From Rhizobium leguminosarum (GTDB taxonomy: Bacteria; Pseudomonadota; Alphaproteobacteria; Rhizobiales; Rhizobiaceae), in NCBI RefSeq assembly GCF_001652265.1, contig NZ_LWBS01000461.1, forward strand, positions 141,402-205,401: 64,000 bases of DNA, given 5' to 3'. The translations under genes and the position numbers were made by a program. Positions 56,346 through 64,000 of the stretch are shown here, piece by piece. Under the pieces are notes generated by a model. That model worked only from the letters and a program-made list of their open reading frames with translations. It was not told the DNA's origin and made no database searches. How positions within the stretch are numbered: position 1 is the first letter of the stretch; each line of letters opens with the position of its first letter.

Positions 56346-57215
56346 CTATTTCCTGGCCTCACGCGATCTTGCCGTGCGACGGGCCGGCCTCAGTTCCTCG
56401 ATCGTCGGCAGCCACCACTCGGCGTTCTGAACCGGAAGCAATTTCGCGGGCCAAGTGCGGATGAGTTCTTCGAATGTGGGCGCCCGCCAACATCCCCAGA
56501 CGTGATCCTCGGTAACGCCGGGATAGAAGTCCACAACGACATCCGGGTCGACCAGTTCGCCTGAGACTTCGGTAAAGACGACGATTCCATAGGCGATGAC
56601 CACAGGACGTCCTATTGGCGGCAGGTCGTCGCTCCGAAGCGGGTAACGATGACGCTTTCGTTCCGCAGAGCGGAGCTTGCTGCGCATCTCCTGTTCGGTC
56701 CCCTTCCTCTCCTCGGCGCGACGTCGTCTCTCCTCCGGCTCGTTTCTGCGAGCCGCCGCCTCGATCTCAGGCCATCTGCGTCGGAGCTCCTCATAGGACC
56801 GGAAGGGAACGTGCCATATCCTGCGATCGCCGTCCCACCGTGAGAATGGCACCTCGTGCAATTCGTCGACGACGGTCTTCGAGTACGGCGTGCGGATTCG
56901 AAAGCCTGCCTTGCCGAGTTCAAGATATGGACTGTCGATGGGATCGAAGGCGAAGGCGTCGCGTCCCTTCGCATCCGCATGGGCGTCGGCTTCGGCCTCG
57001 ATCTCGGCAAGCCATCGCCCGATGCGACGCGACGCCGTCCGCCCGGGAACGAACCAGGCCTTGCGGGCATCGCTCCAGCGGGCACGGGGGAAGCGTCTTC
57101 GGAATTGCTCGACGGTCATCCGGTCGTAAGGAAAAGAAATGTCCGCGCCGGGCTTCGAACCGTCTTCGCCGGACGGCGCCTTGTTGTGATCAGTCGCAGA
57201 TTTCGTTTCGGTCAT
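56346..57215 (-). CDS. hypothetical protein with two HARP-like repeats
   Basis: About 289 residues from the ATG at 57215. Two repeats of about 50 residues are visible: FPYDRMTVEQFRRRFPRARW with DARKAWFVP, and IRTPYSKTVVDELHEVPFSRW with DRRIWHVPF. Both follow the Y-x-hydrophobic..W-D-x-x-R-x-W-x-x-P pattern of the HARP domain of SMARCAL1-type helicases. A charged linker and a Trp-rich C-terminal part (VWGCWRAPTFEELIRTWP) follow. No helicase domain is present. It lacks a Shine-Dalgarno and is probably coupled to the upstream gene (61 bases). Confidence 0.55.
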   Translation of the reverse strand: MTETKSATDHNKAPSGEDGSKPGADISFPYDRMTVEQFRRRFPRARWSDARKAWFVPGRTASRRIGRWLAEIEAEADAHADAKGRDAFAFDPIDSPYLELGKAGFRIRTPYSKTVVDELHEVPFSRWDGDRRIWHVPFRSYEELRRRWPEIEAAARRNEPEERRRRAEERKGTEQEMRSKLRSAERKRHRYPLRSDDLPPIGRPVVIAYGIVVFTEVSGELVDPDVVVDFYPGVTEDHVWGCWRAPTFEELIRTWPAKLLPVQNAEWWLPTIEELRPARRTARSREARK

Positions 57216-57276
57216 GGAAGGAGAACGCTGACGCGCGGCGATCGGTTTCCGGTGAGGCGCTCGCTTGGCCGCCCTC

Positions 57277-57591
57277 TCAGTGAATTGTCTTCGACGGCTT
57301 CTCCGCATGCGAAATGCCATCGAGCGTCGCGATAAGCTTTTCGAATTCGTTCAAGACACGATTGAACTCGGCGTCCTGCATGTTGGTGATTTCGGATATC
57401 GTCGAGGACACGGACGCAATCAGCCTGTCGATCCAAACACAGCGCTCGGCCGGCACATTTGCGAGAACCTCCCGCCGATGCGTCTTCAGCTCCCGGAGGA
57501 TGCGAACGATAAGGGCTCCCCGGTCCGCTCGGCTCAAGAGCGGAAGCCTCGTCTGCGCCTGCTGGATTTCCGTTATCAGCGTCGTCGCCAT
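57277..57591 (-). CDS. small helical hypothetical protein
   Basis: A protein of 104 residues, mainly helical by pattern: LITEIQQAQTRLPLLSRADR then LIASVSSTISEITNMQDAEF. It has no signal peptide or membrane segment. The ATG at 57591 follows GGAGG by 6 bases. It lies upstream of the HARP-like gene in the same run and is of unknown function. Confidence 0.6.
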   Translation of the reverse strand: MATTLITEIQQAQTRLPLLSRADRGALIVRILRELKTHRREVLANVPAERCVWIDRLIASVSSTISEITNMQDAEFNRVLNEFEKLIATLDGISHAEKPSKTIH

Positions 57592-57699
57592 CCCTGACCT
57601 CCAACCCTTTTGCAACCAGGTATCACAACCGTAGCGTTTGCAACACGGACTTTAGTCCGTGGCCAGGTCGTGCAATTGAGGACGCACCATACGACCGCA

Positions 57700-58281
57700 T
57701 CAATTGCTTGTCGCAACGAGATCCGACACGTCGCAGCTGCGCCGCGGTCCTTCCCATGGTTGATACGTATTGTCTTCCGGTCGATACGACTTGTAGCGAG
57801 CGGCGCACCGGGCTGCCGCCTCTGCATTCACTTTCGTGCCGCCGCTCTCATCGGCCTCGGCGACGATCCGCTGAAAAGGCGAAATGCACTCGCGGGTCTC
57901 GCCGCCATAGGATCGATAGCTGTTGGTCGCGGGATCGAAAGAGCGGTAACGGTCCGCACACCAAGCAAGGTGCTCGGCCGAAAGTCTTGGCTGTGGCGTC
58001 TGAACTTTGGTCGACAGGCGATCAGAATCCGGTGTCTCCTTTGACGTCGCGATCGTCGGCGCTTCGGTCACATAGCTGGAATAGAGAGGCGGAATTCGTT
58101 CATAGTGCTGCTGGCGAGGATCGACTTTCACCGGCGTCGTGGTCCAGAGATCGCGCGATGCAAGGTCATTGAAGGTATGAGATTTCGAATCCGCCACCAC
58201 GTGGGAGGCGACAGATGCTGCCGCCATGGTCGCCCCGACGGAGCTTAAGATTCCAAAGACAAGGGAGGCGATGGCTTTCAT
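57700..58281 (-). CDS. BA14K-like envelope protein with two repeats
   Basis: A protein of 193 residues with a hydrophobic N-terminus (IASLVFGILSSVGATMAAAS). Two copies of the BA14K pattern follow: AWCADRYRSFDPATNSYRSY and RCAARYKSYRPEDNTYQPW, each closing with a second Cys. BA14K proteins of Brucella are lectin-like and immunoreactive. The segment DLWTTTPVKVDPRQQ is shared with the protein at 2337-2654. Its ATG overlaps the stop of the 55-residue gene upstream (ATGA). Confidence 0.75.
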   Translation of the reverse strand: MKAIASLVFGILSSVGATMAAASVASHVVADSKSHTFNDLASRDLWTTTPVKVDPRQQHYERIPPLYSSYVTEAPTIATSKETPDSDRLSTKVQTPQPRLSAEHLAWCADRYRSFDPATNSYRSYGGETRECISPFQRIVAEADESGGTKVNAEAAARCAARYKSYRPEDNTYQPWEGPRRSCDVSDLVATSN

Positions 58282-58445
58282 TGTCCCGACCCCTCCCATT
58301 GAGCCTGTGGAACCCAGACGCGGCCCGTCGTGCTGCTATGTCTGCCGCCGGTGGCGACAAGCACGGCGAGAATGCCGGCGATTGCCAGCAGGATGACGAT
58401 CAGGGGCAAGGCCAGGCCACCGGATTTCTCTTCGGAATAGATCAT
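58278..58445 (-). CDS. 55-residue single-pass membrane protein
   Basis: The ATG at 58445 has GGAGAGG upstream. The product has a short N-terminus (MIYSEEKSGG), one membrane helix (ALPLIVILLAIAGILAVLVA) and a polar tail (TGGRHSSTTGRVWVPQAQW). The TGA overlaps the start of the BA14K gene as ATGA, so the two are translationally coupled. It is small enough to be missed by automatic annotation. Confidence 0.6.
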   Translation of the reverse strand: MIYSEEKSGGLALPLIVILLAIAGILAVLVATGGRHSSTTGRVWVPQAQWEGSGQ

Positions 58446-58490
58446 GTTCCTCTCCTCTGCCCCGACGGCGCCGAGCCGTCGGGGCGCCGG

Positions 58491-58532
58491 CTAGAGCCTT
58501 CTTCGCGCGTCCTATTGGACGTGCGGCGCTCT
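58491..58532. repeat. degenerate RIME-type palindrome
   Basis: Outer arms AGAGC/GCTCT, inner CGCGCGTCC-TATT-GGACG. It is related to the second module at 2297-2340. Its end supplies the TAG stop of the Ser-rich gene, as at 2337. Confidence 0.55.
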
Positions 58533-59394
58533 ATGCCGCGATGATGTAAACGATCGTAAATGCAGAAGGATCGACGATGACGATCCGGCCATCTGCTAGG
58601 AGGAAGAAACGGTAGGCCTTGTACTGCGGTACAATTTCCACGATCCGCGGCGGCAACGGCTCGAGCCTGATCTTCTTCGGGATGGTGGTGCCGACCGAGA
58701 CCGTGAAATCCGCCTCGCGAACAGGCTCGACATGAACCTCCTTCACAATGCTGCGGATTTCCGTCTGCTGCTCGACGGAAATGTTCACATTGGTGGTGTT
58801 ACTCGTCTCGGTCTTCGTGGTGTTCTGAGTGTTGCTATCGACGGATGTGTTGTTAGTCTTGCTGTTCGACTGGGTCTCAGTCGAGCCGCTGGAAGACTTC
58901 GCGTCGCCGGACTTCTGGGTTTCACCGGAGCCAGTCGACGTGCCAGTGTCCTGGCTGTCGGCAGGCTTCTGGCTTTCCGTCGAGGACTGTCCCGACTCGG
59001 AAGACTTCGAACTGTCCGGGCTTCCGCCAGGGGCCTCCGTGCCTGCGGCGCCGGAGCCGGTTTCGGTCGAGCTTCCGGACTGGGTCTTAGCACCGGGCTG
59101 AGTTGTGGTCTGACCGGAGGAGCCATCCGTTGAGGTTCCGGACGACGCTCCCGACGAGCTTCCGTCGGAGCCGGAAGGTTGCTGCGCATCCTGGCTACTC
59201 GATGCTCCCGCGCCACCCGAGGAGGTGGCGCCGCCCGCACCCGGTTTCTGGGTCGCACCACCGCTGGATTGGCCGTTTTGGGCACCCTTCTTGGGAAGAA
59301 TCGGCGCTTCCTGCGCCGCAACGGAGATGATGCCGACCGGCGAAACGCCGATCGAAAGTGCCGTCACCAGCATGGTGAGTGTCTTGGTCTTCAT
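58531..59394 (-). CDS. Ser/Thr/Gly-rich secreted DUF1236 protein
   Basis: A protein of 287 residues. The signal peptide TLTMLVTALSIGVSPVGIIS and cleavage near SVAAQ are followed by about 170 residues of low complexity (Ser, Gly, Thr, Gln, Asp). The C-terminal DUF1236 part is VREADFTVSVGTTIPKKIRL and then YKAYRFFLLADGRIVIVDP. It is probably an extended cell-surface or periplasmic linker protein. Repetitive DNA here is a risk for assembly and copy-length variation. Confidence 0.75.
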   Translation of the reverse strand: MKTKTLTMLVTALSIGVSPVGIISVAAQEAPILPKKGAQNGQSSGGATQKPGAGGATSSGGAGASSSQDAQQPSGSDGSSSGASSGTSTDGSSGQTTTQPGAKTQSGSSTETGSGAAGTEAPGGSPDSSKSSESGQSSTESQKPADSQDTGTSTGSGETQKSGDAKSSSGSTETQSNSKTNNTSVDSNTQNTTKTETSNTTNVNISVEQQTEIRSIVKEVHVEPVREADFTVSVGTTIPKKIRLEPLPPRIVEIVPQYKAYRFFLLADGRIVIVDPSAFTIVYIIAA

Positions 59395-59511
59395 AACAAT
59401 CTCTCTGCTTTTTGGGCCGCACGACGACGCTGCCGCCCGTCGTGCGGCGGTTCTCAGATTCTAACGATGATATTAGGGGGCAAGACGCGGCAGAGACCGC
59501 GTAAGATCAGG

Positions 59512-59910
59512 TCACTTGATGACCTGGATCACCTTGCGGGACGATGGTTCGACGATGACACGTTCATCGTTGACCACCGCGTAAGCATAGGTCGGGTCAT
59601 CCGGAACAGGCGTCACGACGACCGTCTCCGGCAGCGGCTGGCCGACGACAATCTTCTCCTTCACGACCACGCGCGCCGATGGTGCCGGAGCCTCGCGGAC
59701 ATAGGTGACGACCTTTGGCGGCGGTGGATCGATCGCCGTACCAACCACTGCGCCGGCAACGCCGCCGACAGCGGCACCGACGGGGCCGCCGACGATCGCA
59801 CCGGTCACCGCGCCACCCGCCGCACCATTGACCGTCGAGGACTGGGCGAATGCAACGCCCGACATGAGGGTCGCGGCAGTTGCCGCACCGACGATAAGCT
59901 TGGAGAGCAT
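59512..59910 (-). CDS. secreted DUF1236 protein
   Basis: A protein of 132 residues with a signal peptide (SKLIVGAATAATLMSGVAFA), a Gly/Ala-rich stretch like a glycine-zipper (GGAVTGAIVGGPVGAAVGGV) and a C-terminal DUF1236 (VVVKEKIVVGQPLPETVVV, YAVVNDERVIVEPSSRKVI). The glycine-zipper could insert into membranes. The ATG at 59910 follows AAGGAG. It lies upstream of the Ser-rich DUF1236 gene on the same strand. Confidence 0.78.
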   Translation of the reverse strand: MLSKLIVGAATAATLMSGVAFAQSSTVNGAAGGAVTGAIVGGPVGAAVGGVAGAVVGTAIDPPPPKVVTYVREAPAPSARVVVKEKIVVGQPLPETVVVTPVPDDPTYAYAVVNDERVIVEPSSRKVIQVIK

Positions 59911-60087
59911 TTTTTTCTCCTTCTGTTTCAAGGCGGCCTTCGTGACCGCTGCGAGACCAACTAGCTGATGGCGGCGTCGTTCCACGCCCCGGACCTCAGT
60001 CCGATAGGCCTCGGCCATTGGTCCCAAACCCATTTCCGTGTCCGTTGCCGGCTCTATTTCAGGATCAAAGGGCCCTGTGTCGCGGGC

Positions 60088-60197
60088 TACAGCACCGCGC
60101 GTCTTTTGAGACGCGCAAAGGACGCTGTAACACTTTGAATTACTGCATAATTTGCCCTTAAATCGATGTCGATTTGAGGAATGAGTAATTATGCAGG
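60088..60197. repeat. RIME-type composite repeat (inverted relative to 2239-2340)
   Basis: Module 1 (60088-60129) has outer arms TACAGC/GCTGTA and inner GCGCGTCT-TTTG-AGACGCGC. Module 2 (about 60143-60195) has outer TGCATAATT/AATTATGCA and inner CCTTAAATCGA/TCGATTTGAGG. The order is reversed relative to 2239-2340. Module 2 covers an ATG at 60181, which argues against using it as a start. The interval 59911-60216 has no other gene. Confidence 0.7.
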
Positions 60198-60216
60198 AGG
60201 CAGGAGACCAAAGGAG

Positions 60217-60483
60217 ATGGCACGATCCAATCGCCGGGAAGCTGGACGCAGGCGTCTGGCGATGCGTTTGCCGCATATGCGGAAGCTGATCATGGCAGCG
60301 TGCGACCCGTTGCAGCTCGAACTTTTCGAGGCCTACCAGATGGCAGTCGAAGCGCGGGACATTCTTCGAGGGCAGCCGTTCAATTCGAACCTGGTGCGGG
60401 AATACGACGAGACCTGCCTCGAGATCGAGCAGCACGTCATCCGCGCGATGCAAGAACCCTCCTACGCGCAGCGCAGTAGCTGA
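60217..60483 (+). CDS. small basic hypothetical protein
   Basis: A protein of 88 residues with a basic N-terminus (MARSNRREAGRRRLAMRL) and a helical core (MRKLIMAACDPLQLELFEAY, EYDETCLEIEQHVIRAM). The ATG at 60217 is chosen because the in-frame ATG at 60181 lies inside a repeat. The family is unknown. Confidence 0.5.
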   Translation: MARSNRREAGRRRLAMRLPHMRKLIMAACDPLQLELFEAYQMAVEARDILRGQPFNSNLVREYDETCLEIEQHVIRAMQEPSYAQRSS

Positions 60484-60576
60484 AGTCCGGTGAGCCGTCA
60501 TACTCGGCGGACAGAGCTTTTGGACATTTCATTGGGAGAATCGCGCGATTGATCCGCTGGCCTGCACCAAGCGGCG

Positions 60577-61425
60577 TTACGAAACGCGACCGACGACGAC
60601 GAACGCGCTCATGCCACCGCACGGACGGACTCCGTGGCGCGATTCCACCTGCTCGGTCACCGCATCAACTATATCTGAAATGCGCTCCGGCGCCCGCCTT
60701 TCGATCTCTCCCCTGAGCGGAGTGCCTTGGCAGAAGGCCGCAGCGACGTCATGCGCGGCTGCGACGGAGGTCAACTCGATCCGATCGCAGGAAACTGCAT
60801 CAAATCCCGCCGAAGACACCTGTGCCTTGATCAAGGGTATATCGTAGTAGGAATATGGCAGGCGCCTGAGAAAATCCGGTGGATCGAACGGAAAAAGATT
60901 TGCCAGACATTCGTCCACAGATCTTGCAAAGTCATTGGCCGAGAGTGAATCCCACGTGGTGAACAGGAAACGACCTCCGCTTCGCAAGACTCTTGCGGCC
61001 TCGCCATAGGCCTTCAACTTATCAGGAAAGAACATCACGCCGAACTGGCAGACGACGAGATCGAACATCGAAGGCGCGAATGGGAGATTTTGCGCATCGG
61101 CGTGCATCCAGTGAGTCCGCGACATCGTCAGCGACGGTGCGCCGACGTCGATCATCGCCTGACTGAGATCGGTGGCAACGAGTTCTGTTGCATGATCGAG
61201 TGTCGCCCGCAAAGCGCGTGTCAATGCGCCGGTCCCCGCAGCGACATCAAGAACGCTGCCCGGTTTCAATCGCTCGGCGACGGTTGCCACCTCCGACGCA
61301 TAGGGCTCATAGAGGATAGGCACGAGAAGGCTATCGTAAAACTCGGCGACGCCTTCCTCGAATGGCGCGAGAGAAGGGGCCGATGCGGCGTGGGCGCCGC
61401 CTTCGATATCCATGGAAATCGTCAC
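60577..61425 (-). CDS. class I SAM-dependent methyltransferase
   Basis: A protein of 282 residues with motif I VLDVAAGTGALTRAL, the acidic residue in VATDLSQAMI, and motif IV DLVVCQFGVMFFPD. It resembles the ubiquinone/menaquinone-type methyltransferases in fold, but the C-terminal half is divergent and no substrate is evident. The GTG at 61425 follows GGAGG. Confidence 0.8.
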   Translation of the reverse strand: MTISMDIEGGAHAASAPSLAPFEEGVAEFYDSLLVPILYEPYASEVATVAERLKPGSVLDVAAGTGALTRALRATLDHATELVATDLSQAMIDVGAPSLTMSRTHWMHADAQNLPFAPSMFDLVVCQFGVMFFPDKLKAYGEAARVLRSGGRFLFTTWDSLSANDFARSVDECLANLFPFDPPDFLRRLPYSYYDIPLIKAQVSSAGFDAVSCDRIELTSVAAAHDVAAAFCQGTPLRGEIERRAPERISDIVDAVTEQVESRHGVRPCGGMSAFVVVGRVS

Positions 61426-61589
61426 TCACAAGCCTCCAAAACCGGGTTCGTCGGCCAGCAAAATATGCCTGAATCTGCTGATGTCTACAGGGGTCAGACC
61501 TTGGTCCCAATCTTCTCCGACCGAAGTCCCCGGAGTGGAACGCGCGTCGGACTCGCGCCGTTTCGAACGATACCGAAGGAGATCCGAAC

Positions 61590-61766
61590 ATGCACCAGAG
61601 TCATAGATCCCGAGTGAATGACGCTTGCAATGTGTCCGTCTTCGCACTTGTTATCGTTTTGGCCGCCCTTCTCTACGTCTTCGGCGCAGCCATATCAGGC
61701 GATACCGTCGGGTTAACCCAAAGCATAAGAGGCGCCGAGGTGTTCGACACCAGGAATGTGCCCTGA
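61590..61766 (+). CDS. 58-residue single-pass membrane protein
   Basis: The ATG at 61590 has AAGGAG 8 bases upstream. It opens a 58-codon frame with a polar N-terminus (MHQSHRSRVNDAC), one membrane helix (NVSVFALVIVLAALLYVFGAA) and a polar tail (SGDTVGLTQSIRGAEVFDT). It lies 63 bases before the sensor kinase and may be its partner; that is only proximity. Confidence 0.55.
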   Translation: MHQSHRSRVNDACNVSVFALVIVLAALLYVFGAAISGDTVGLTQSIRGAEVFDTRNVP

Positions 61767-61829
61767 AGCTGTTTGGAAAACTCTAAAGACGCGGTAGGTT
61801 AATCGGGCAGTCTCTTACCGGTATCAAAA

Positions 61830-63218
61830 ATGAATTGGCTTCGCCGTTGGAATGCTCGCTCACTCGCCTCCCAGTTCTTCATCGCGGGTGGGCTCATTTC
61901 GATTGCTGCCATGGTCGTGGTGGGCTTTTTTGTAAGCCACCTCATAGACGAGACCGTCATCCACAATTCGGGCGCGGCGACGGCGCTGTATGTGGACAGC
62001 GTAATCGCGCCGCTACTTCCCGATATGCAAACAGAGTCACTGCTGGACGACGCGAGTGCACAGGCTCTCGACGAGACGCTCGGTCAAGGTGCACTCGGCA
62101 AGCGCCTTGTTTCGTTCAAGCTGTGGCGAGGCGACGGCACCATCCTCTATGCGAACGAGAAGGCGCTGGTAGGCAGGAAGTTTGCGGTCAGCGACAAGCT
62201 GCAGAGGGCATTCGCAGGGTCTCTCGTCGCCCGCTACGAAATCGCCAGCGATCCGGAAAGCGACAAGGAGCGCGCGCTCGGCAAGCCGCTGATGGAGATC
62301 TATAACCCGGTGCTCCAGCCATGGTCCGGACAGGCGGTCGCCGTCCTGGAGTTCTACGAGACGGCTGAAGGACTGGGCGATAGTCTGGCGCATGCCAGGC
62401 TCCGGAGTTGGGGCGCCGTCGCCGCTCTTACGGCGACCTTTTTCATTGTTCTTTCCATTCTGGTGTTCCGAGGTAGCCGCACAATCGAGGCGCAGCGCAA
62501 GGATCTCAAAGAACGTGTCACCGAATTGTCTGCACTGCTGGCGGAAAACCGCGGCCTGCAGCGCCGGCTGCAGCGCGCCTCGCAGCGGGCGGCAGCGCTG
62601 AATGAAACATATTTGCGCAGCATCGGTGCCGATCTGCACGACGGTCCGGCCCAGCACATCGCCTATGCCTCATTACGGCTAGACAGCGACTTGTTGGTCA
62701 ACGCTTCCACCGAGCCTGAGGCGCGAGAAAAGGAGCTTGCCTGGATACGCTCGAGCCTAGCCGAGGCGATGACGGAGATTCGCAATATCTGCAGAGGGCT
62801 GGTGCTGCCGCAGATCGAGAAATCCTCAATCAAAGAGATCGTCACGCGGGTCGTCGAAGCGCATCAACACAAGACCGAAACCCCTGTCGAAACGATTATC
62901 GACGAGGATGGACCGGAACTTCCTCCTGCCGTGAAGATCTGTATCTATCGCTTCATTCAGGAGGCCTTGAACAACGCCTACCGCCACGGCGGTGGCGTTC
63001 AGCAGGCTGTCAGGGCAGTCTCGCGCAAGGGGCATGTCCGTGTCGAGGTCAGCGATCACGGCGACGGCTTCGATCCGACCGAGGTAAGGCCAACGAGCCT
63101 CGGCCTCGTGGGGTTGCGGGAGCGTATCGACAGCCTGGGAGGATCCTTCGACATCAAGACGGGCGAAGGAGGAACGACCGTGACAATGACCTTCGAGCCA
63201 ATGGAAGTAGGAGAGTAG
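61830..63218 (+). CDS. NarL-type sensor histidine kinase
   Basis: A protein of 462 residues. There are two membrane helices (about 14-38 and 190-212) around a periplasmic sensor of about 150 residues without recognised ligand motifs. A coiled coil (LKERVTELSALLAENRGLQRR) leads to the HisKA_3 site ADLHDGPAQH (His270). The HATPase_c domain has the N-box (FIQEALNNAYRHGG), G1 (DHGDGFD) and G2 (GLVGLRERI). It is two bases from the response regulator, so they form one operon. Confidence 0.9.
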   Translation: MNWLRRWNARSLASQFFIAGGLISIAAMVVVGFFVSHLIDETVIHNSGAATALYVDSVIAPLLPDMQTESLLDDASAQALDETLGQGALGKRLVSFKLWRGDGTILYANEKALVGRKFAVSDKLQRAFAGSLVARYEIASDPESDKERALGKPLMEIYNPVLQPWSGQAVAVLEFYETAEGLGDSLAHARLRSWGAVAALTATFFIVLSILVFRGSRTIEAQRKDLKERVTELSALLAENRGLQRRLQRASQRAAALNETYLRSIGADLHDGPAQHIAYASLRLDSDLLVNASTEPEAREKELAWIRSSLAEAMTEIRNICRGLVLPQIEKSSIKEIVTRVVEAHQHKTETPVETIIDEDGPELPPAVKICIYRFIQEALNNAYRHGGGVQQAVRAVSRKGHVRVEVSDHGDGFDPTEVRPTSLGLVGLRERIDSLGGSFDIKTGEGGTTVTMTFEPMEVGE

Positions 63219-63220
63219 AC

Positions 63221-63844
63221 ATGGCATCAATCACCATCGGCGTCGTGGACGATCATCCGCTTTTTCGCGAGGGTGTAACGCGTAGCCTCTCCGAGATCAG
63301 CGGCTTTATCGTGGTTGGTGAGGGGGCCAGCAGCGATGACGCGGCGATGATCGCTTCGGACAGCCACCCCGACATCATGCTCCTCGATGTCTCGATGCCC
63401 GGCGGCGGGCTGTCTGCGATCAGTGACGTATTGGCGCGGAGCCCGACGACGAAAGTACTGATGTTGACGGTATCCGAGGAGGTGGACACGTTGCTTGGAG
63501 CTCTGCAACGGGGCGCAATGGGCTACGTCCTGAAAGGTGTCGGTTCGCGTGGCCTCGCCGAAGCAATCCAAACCATTCTGCGTGGATCGCGATATATCTC
63601 GCCGACGATGTCGGCAAAGGTCATGGAGAATTCACTGAATGGCGGAACCTCCGACAAAACCAATCTGACGCCACGCGAGCGCGAGGTGATGGATCTTGTC
63701 GCTCAAGGCTTATCAAACAAGCATATCGGCTTGCGTCTCAGCCTGCAGGAAAAGACGGTGAAGCACCATATGACCCAGATTCTGAGCAAGCTCGGTGCCT
63801 CGAACAGGACTGAAGCGGCTCTGCAATGGCGGGAACGGCGCTGA
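63221..63844 (+). CDS. NarL/FixJ-type response regulator
   Basis: A protein of 207 residues. The receiver is complete: acidic pair VVDDH, phospho-acceptor MLLDVSMPGG (Asp56), Thr in MLTVSEE and Lys in YVLKGVG. The C-terminal HTH (LTPREREVMDLVAQGLSNKH, SLQEKTVKHHMTQILSKLGA) is intact. It is the partner of the kinase before it. The target genes are not in the window. Confidence 0.92.
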   Translation: MASITIGVVDDHPLFREGVTRSLSEISGFIVVGEGASSDDAAMIASDSHPDIMLLDVSMPGGGLSAISDVLARSPTTKVLMLTVSEEVDTLLGALQRGAMGYVLKGVGSRGLAEAIQTILRGSRYISPTMSAKVMENSLNGGTSDKTNLTPREREVMDLVAQGLSNKHIGLRLSLQEKTVKHHMTQILSKLGASNRTEAALQWRERR

Positions 63845-63950
63845 AAGAGGTTATTGCTCCGGCTATCACGCTCTAGGCTCCAAACCCAATCAAGCCATTG
63901 ATCAAAATGGATCGCTGTGATTCATTGTGATGACAATGGGAGTTTTGATG

Positions 63951-64000
63951 ATGGCAGGAGAGTTCTGGCTTGATGATCAGCAGTGGGCGGTGATTGCGCC
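63951..64000 (+). mobile_element. 5' start of an IS5-like transposase gene (continues beyond the window)
   Basis: The frame from the ATG at 63951 reads MAGEFWLDDQQWAVIAP, a typical N-terminus of IS5-group transposases of Rhizobium. The window ends within it. The element's left terminal repeat would lie between 63845 and 63947 and could not be fixed here. An ATG at 63948 is in frame. Confidence 0.6.

Noticed and set aside
1..64000. CRISPR arrays
   Set aside because: No regularly spaced repeats; all palindromic repeats found are of the RIME type and dispersed.

Overview
The window is GC-rich alphaproteobacterial DNA. Protein content (Lrp/AsnC pairs, HlyU, BA14K, DUF1236, a B12-dependent ribonucleotide reductase, Ser-rich secreted proteins) and mosaic palindromic repeats of the RIME type point to Rhizobium (R. 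leguminosarum/R. etli group). It opens inside an assimilatory nitrate reductase and closes in the first codons of an IS5-like transposase. Most of it reads as ordinary chromosome; about 31-35 kb and 42-64 kb look more accessory.

Layout. 0-6.4 kb: nasA end, a HAD phosphatase, two small envelope proteins, then a convergent cfa / SDR-chrR set, in which both transcription units carry the same TGATCC-N16-CGTA promoter-like motif. 6.6-9.9 kb: a tight cysK-alaX-sseA-GNAT operon. 10-26.7 kb: ald with a divergent Lrp regulator, an EamA transporter, PilZ, a Tat-exported CpdB, LysR/azoR, a diguanylate cyclase, HlyU, ilvA, VanZ, tRNA-Leu, wrbA, a CinA-type MoaB/MogA domain protein, a universal stress protein, gpt and a small secreted sensor-like protein. 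27.3-31.2 kb: nrdJ with two NrdR-like boxes upstream. 31.4-35.6 kb: a flavin enzyme group (FMO-YceI, and a divergent PNPOx plus PNPOx-GAF fusion).

35.9-42.2 kb holds an almost complete phenylalanine/tyrosine degradation locus: hppD-hmgA-fahA-maiA as one operon with a divergent AsnC-type regulator, and phhA with a second divergent AsnC-type regulator. Only the aminotransferase and the pterin-recycling dehydratase are missing from the window.

42.3-54.2 kb is the most unusual region. It has a DJ-1/PfpI protein, an NTF2-like protein, an SDR whose catalytic Tyr is Pro, a RidA, an exported crotonase-fold protein, an SRPBCC-like protein, an isochorismatase-type hydrolase, a VOC protein, a Tat-exported epoxide hydrolase, a 948-residue wHTH/NTPase/helical-repeat regulator and a FixJ-like regulator with a degenerate receiver. 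Three near-identical operator-like sites (core GGTATC-GGC-RRYACC) sit in front of the DJ-1 gene, between the NTF2-like and SDR genes, and in front of the epoxide hydrolase, suggesting one co-regulated, apparently undescribed detoxification or catabolic regulon.

54.2-64 kb: an L,D-transpeptidase, a LysR regulator, a minus-strand run of small envelope or unknown proteins (tandem HARP-like protein, BA14K repeats, a 55-residue membrane protein, two DUF1236 proteins), a methyltransferase, a 58-residue membrane protein, and a NarL-type two-component pair next to an insertion sequence. Several genes here are too short for usual ORF cut-offs. Gene remnants (a TetR C-terminus at 18 kb and an unidentified C-terminus at 13.9 kb) and RIME elements supplying stop codons are also present.
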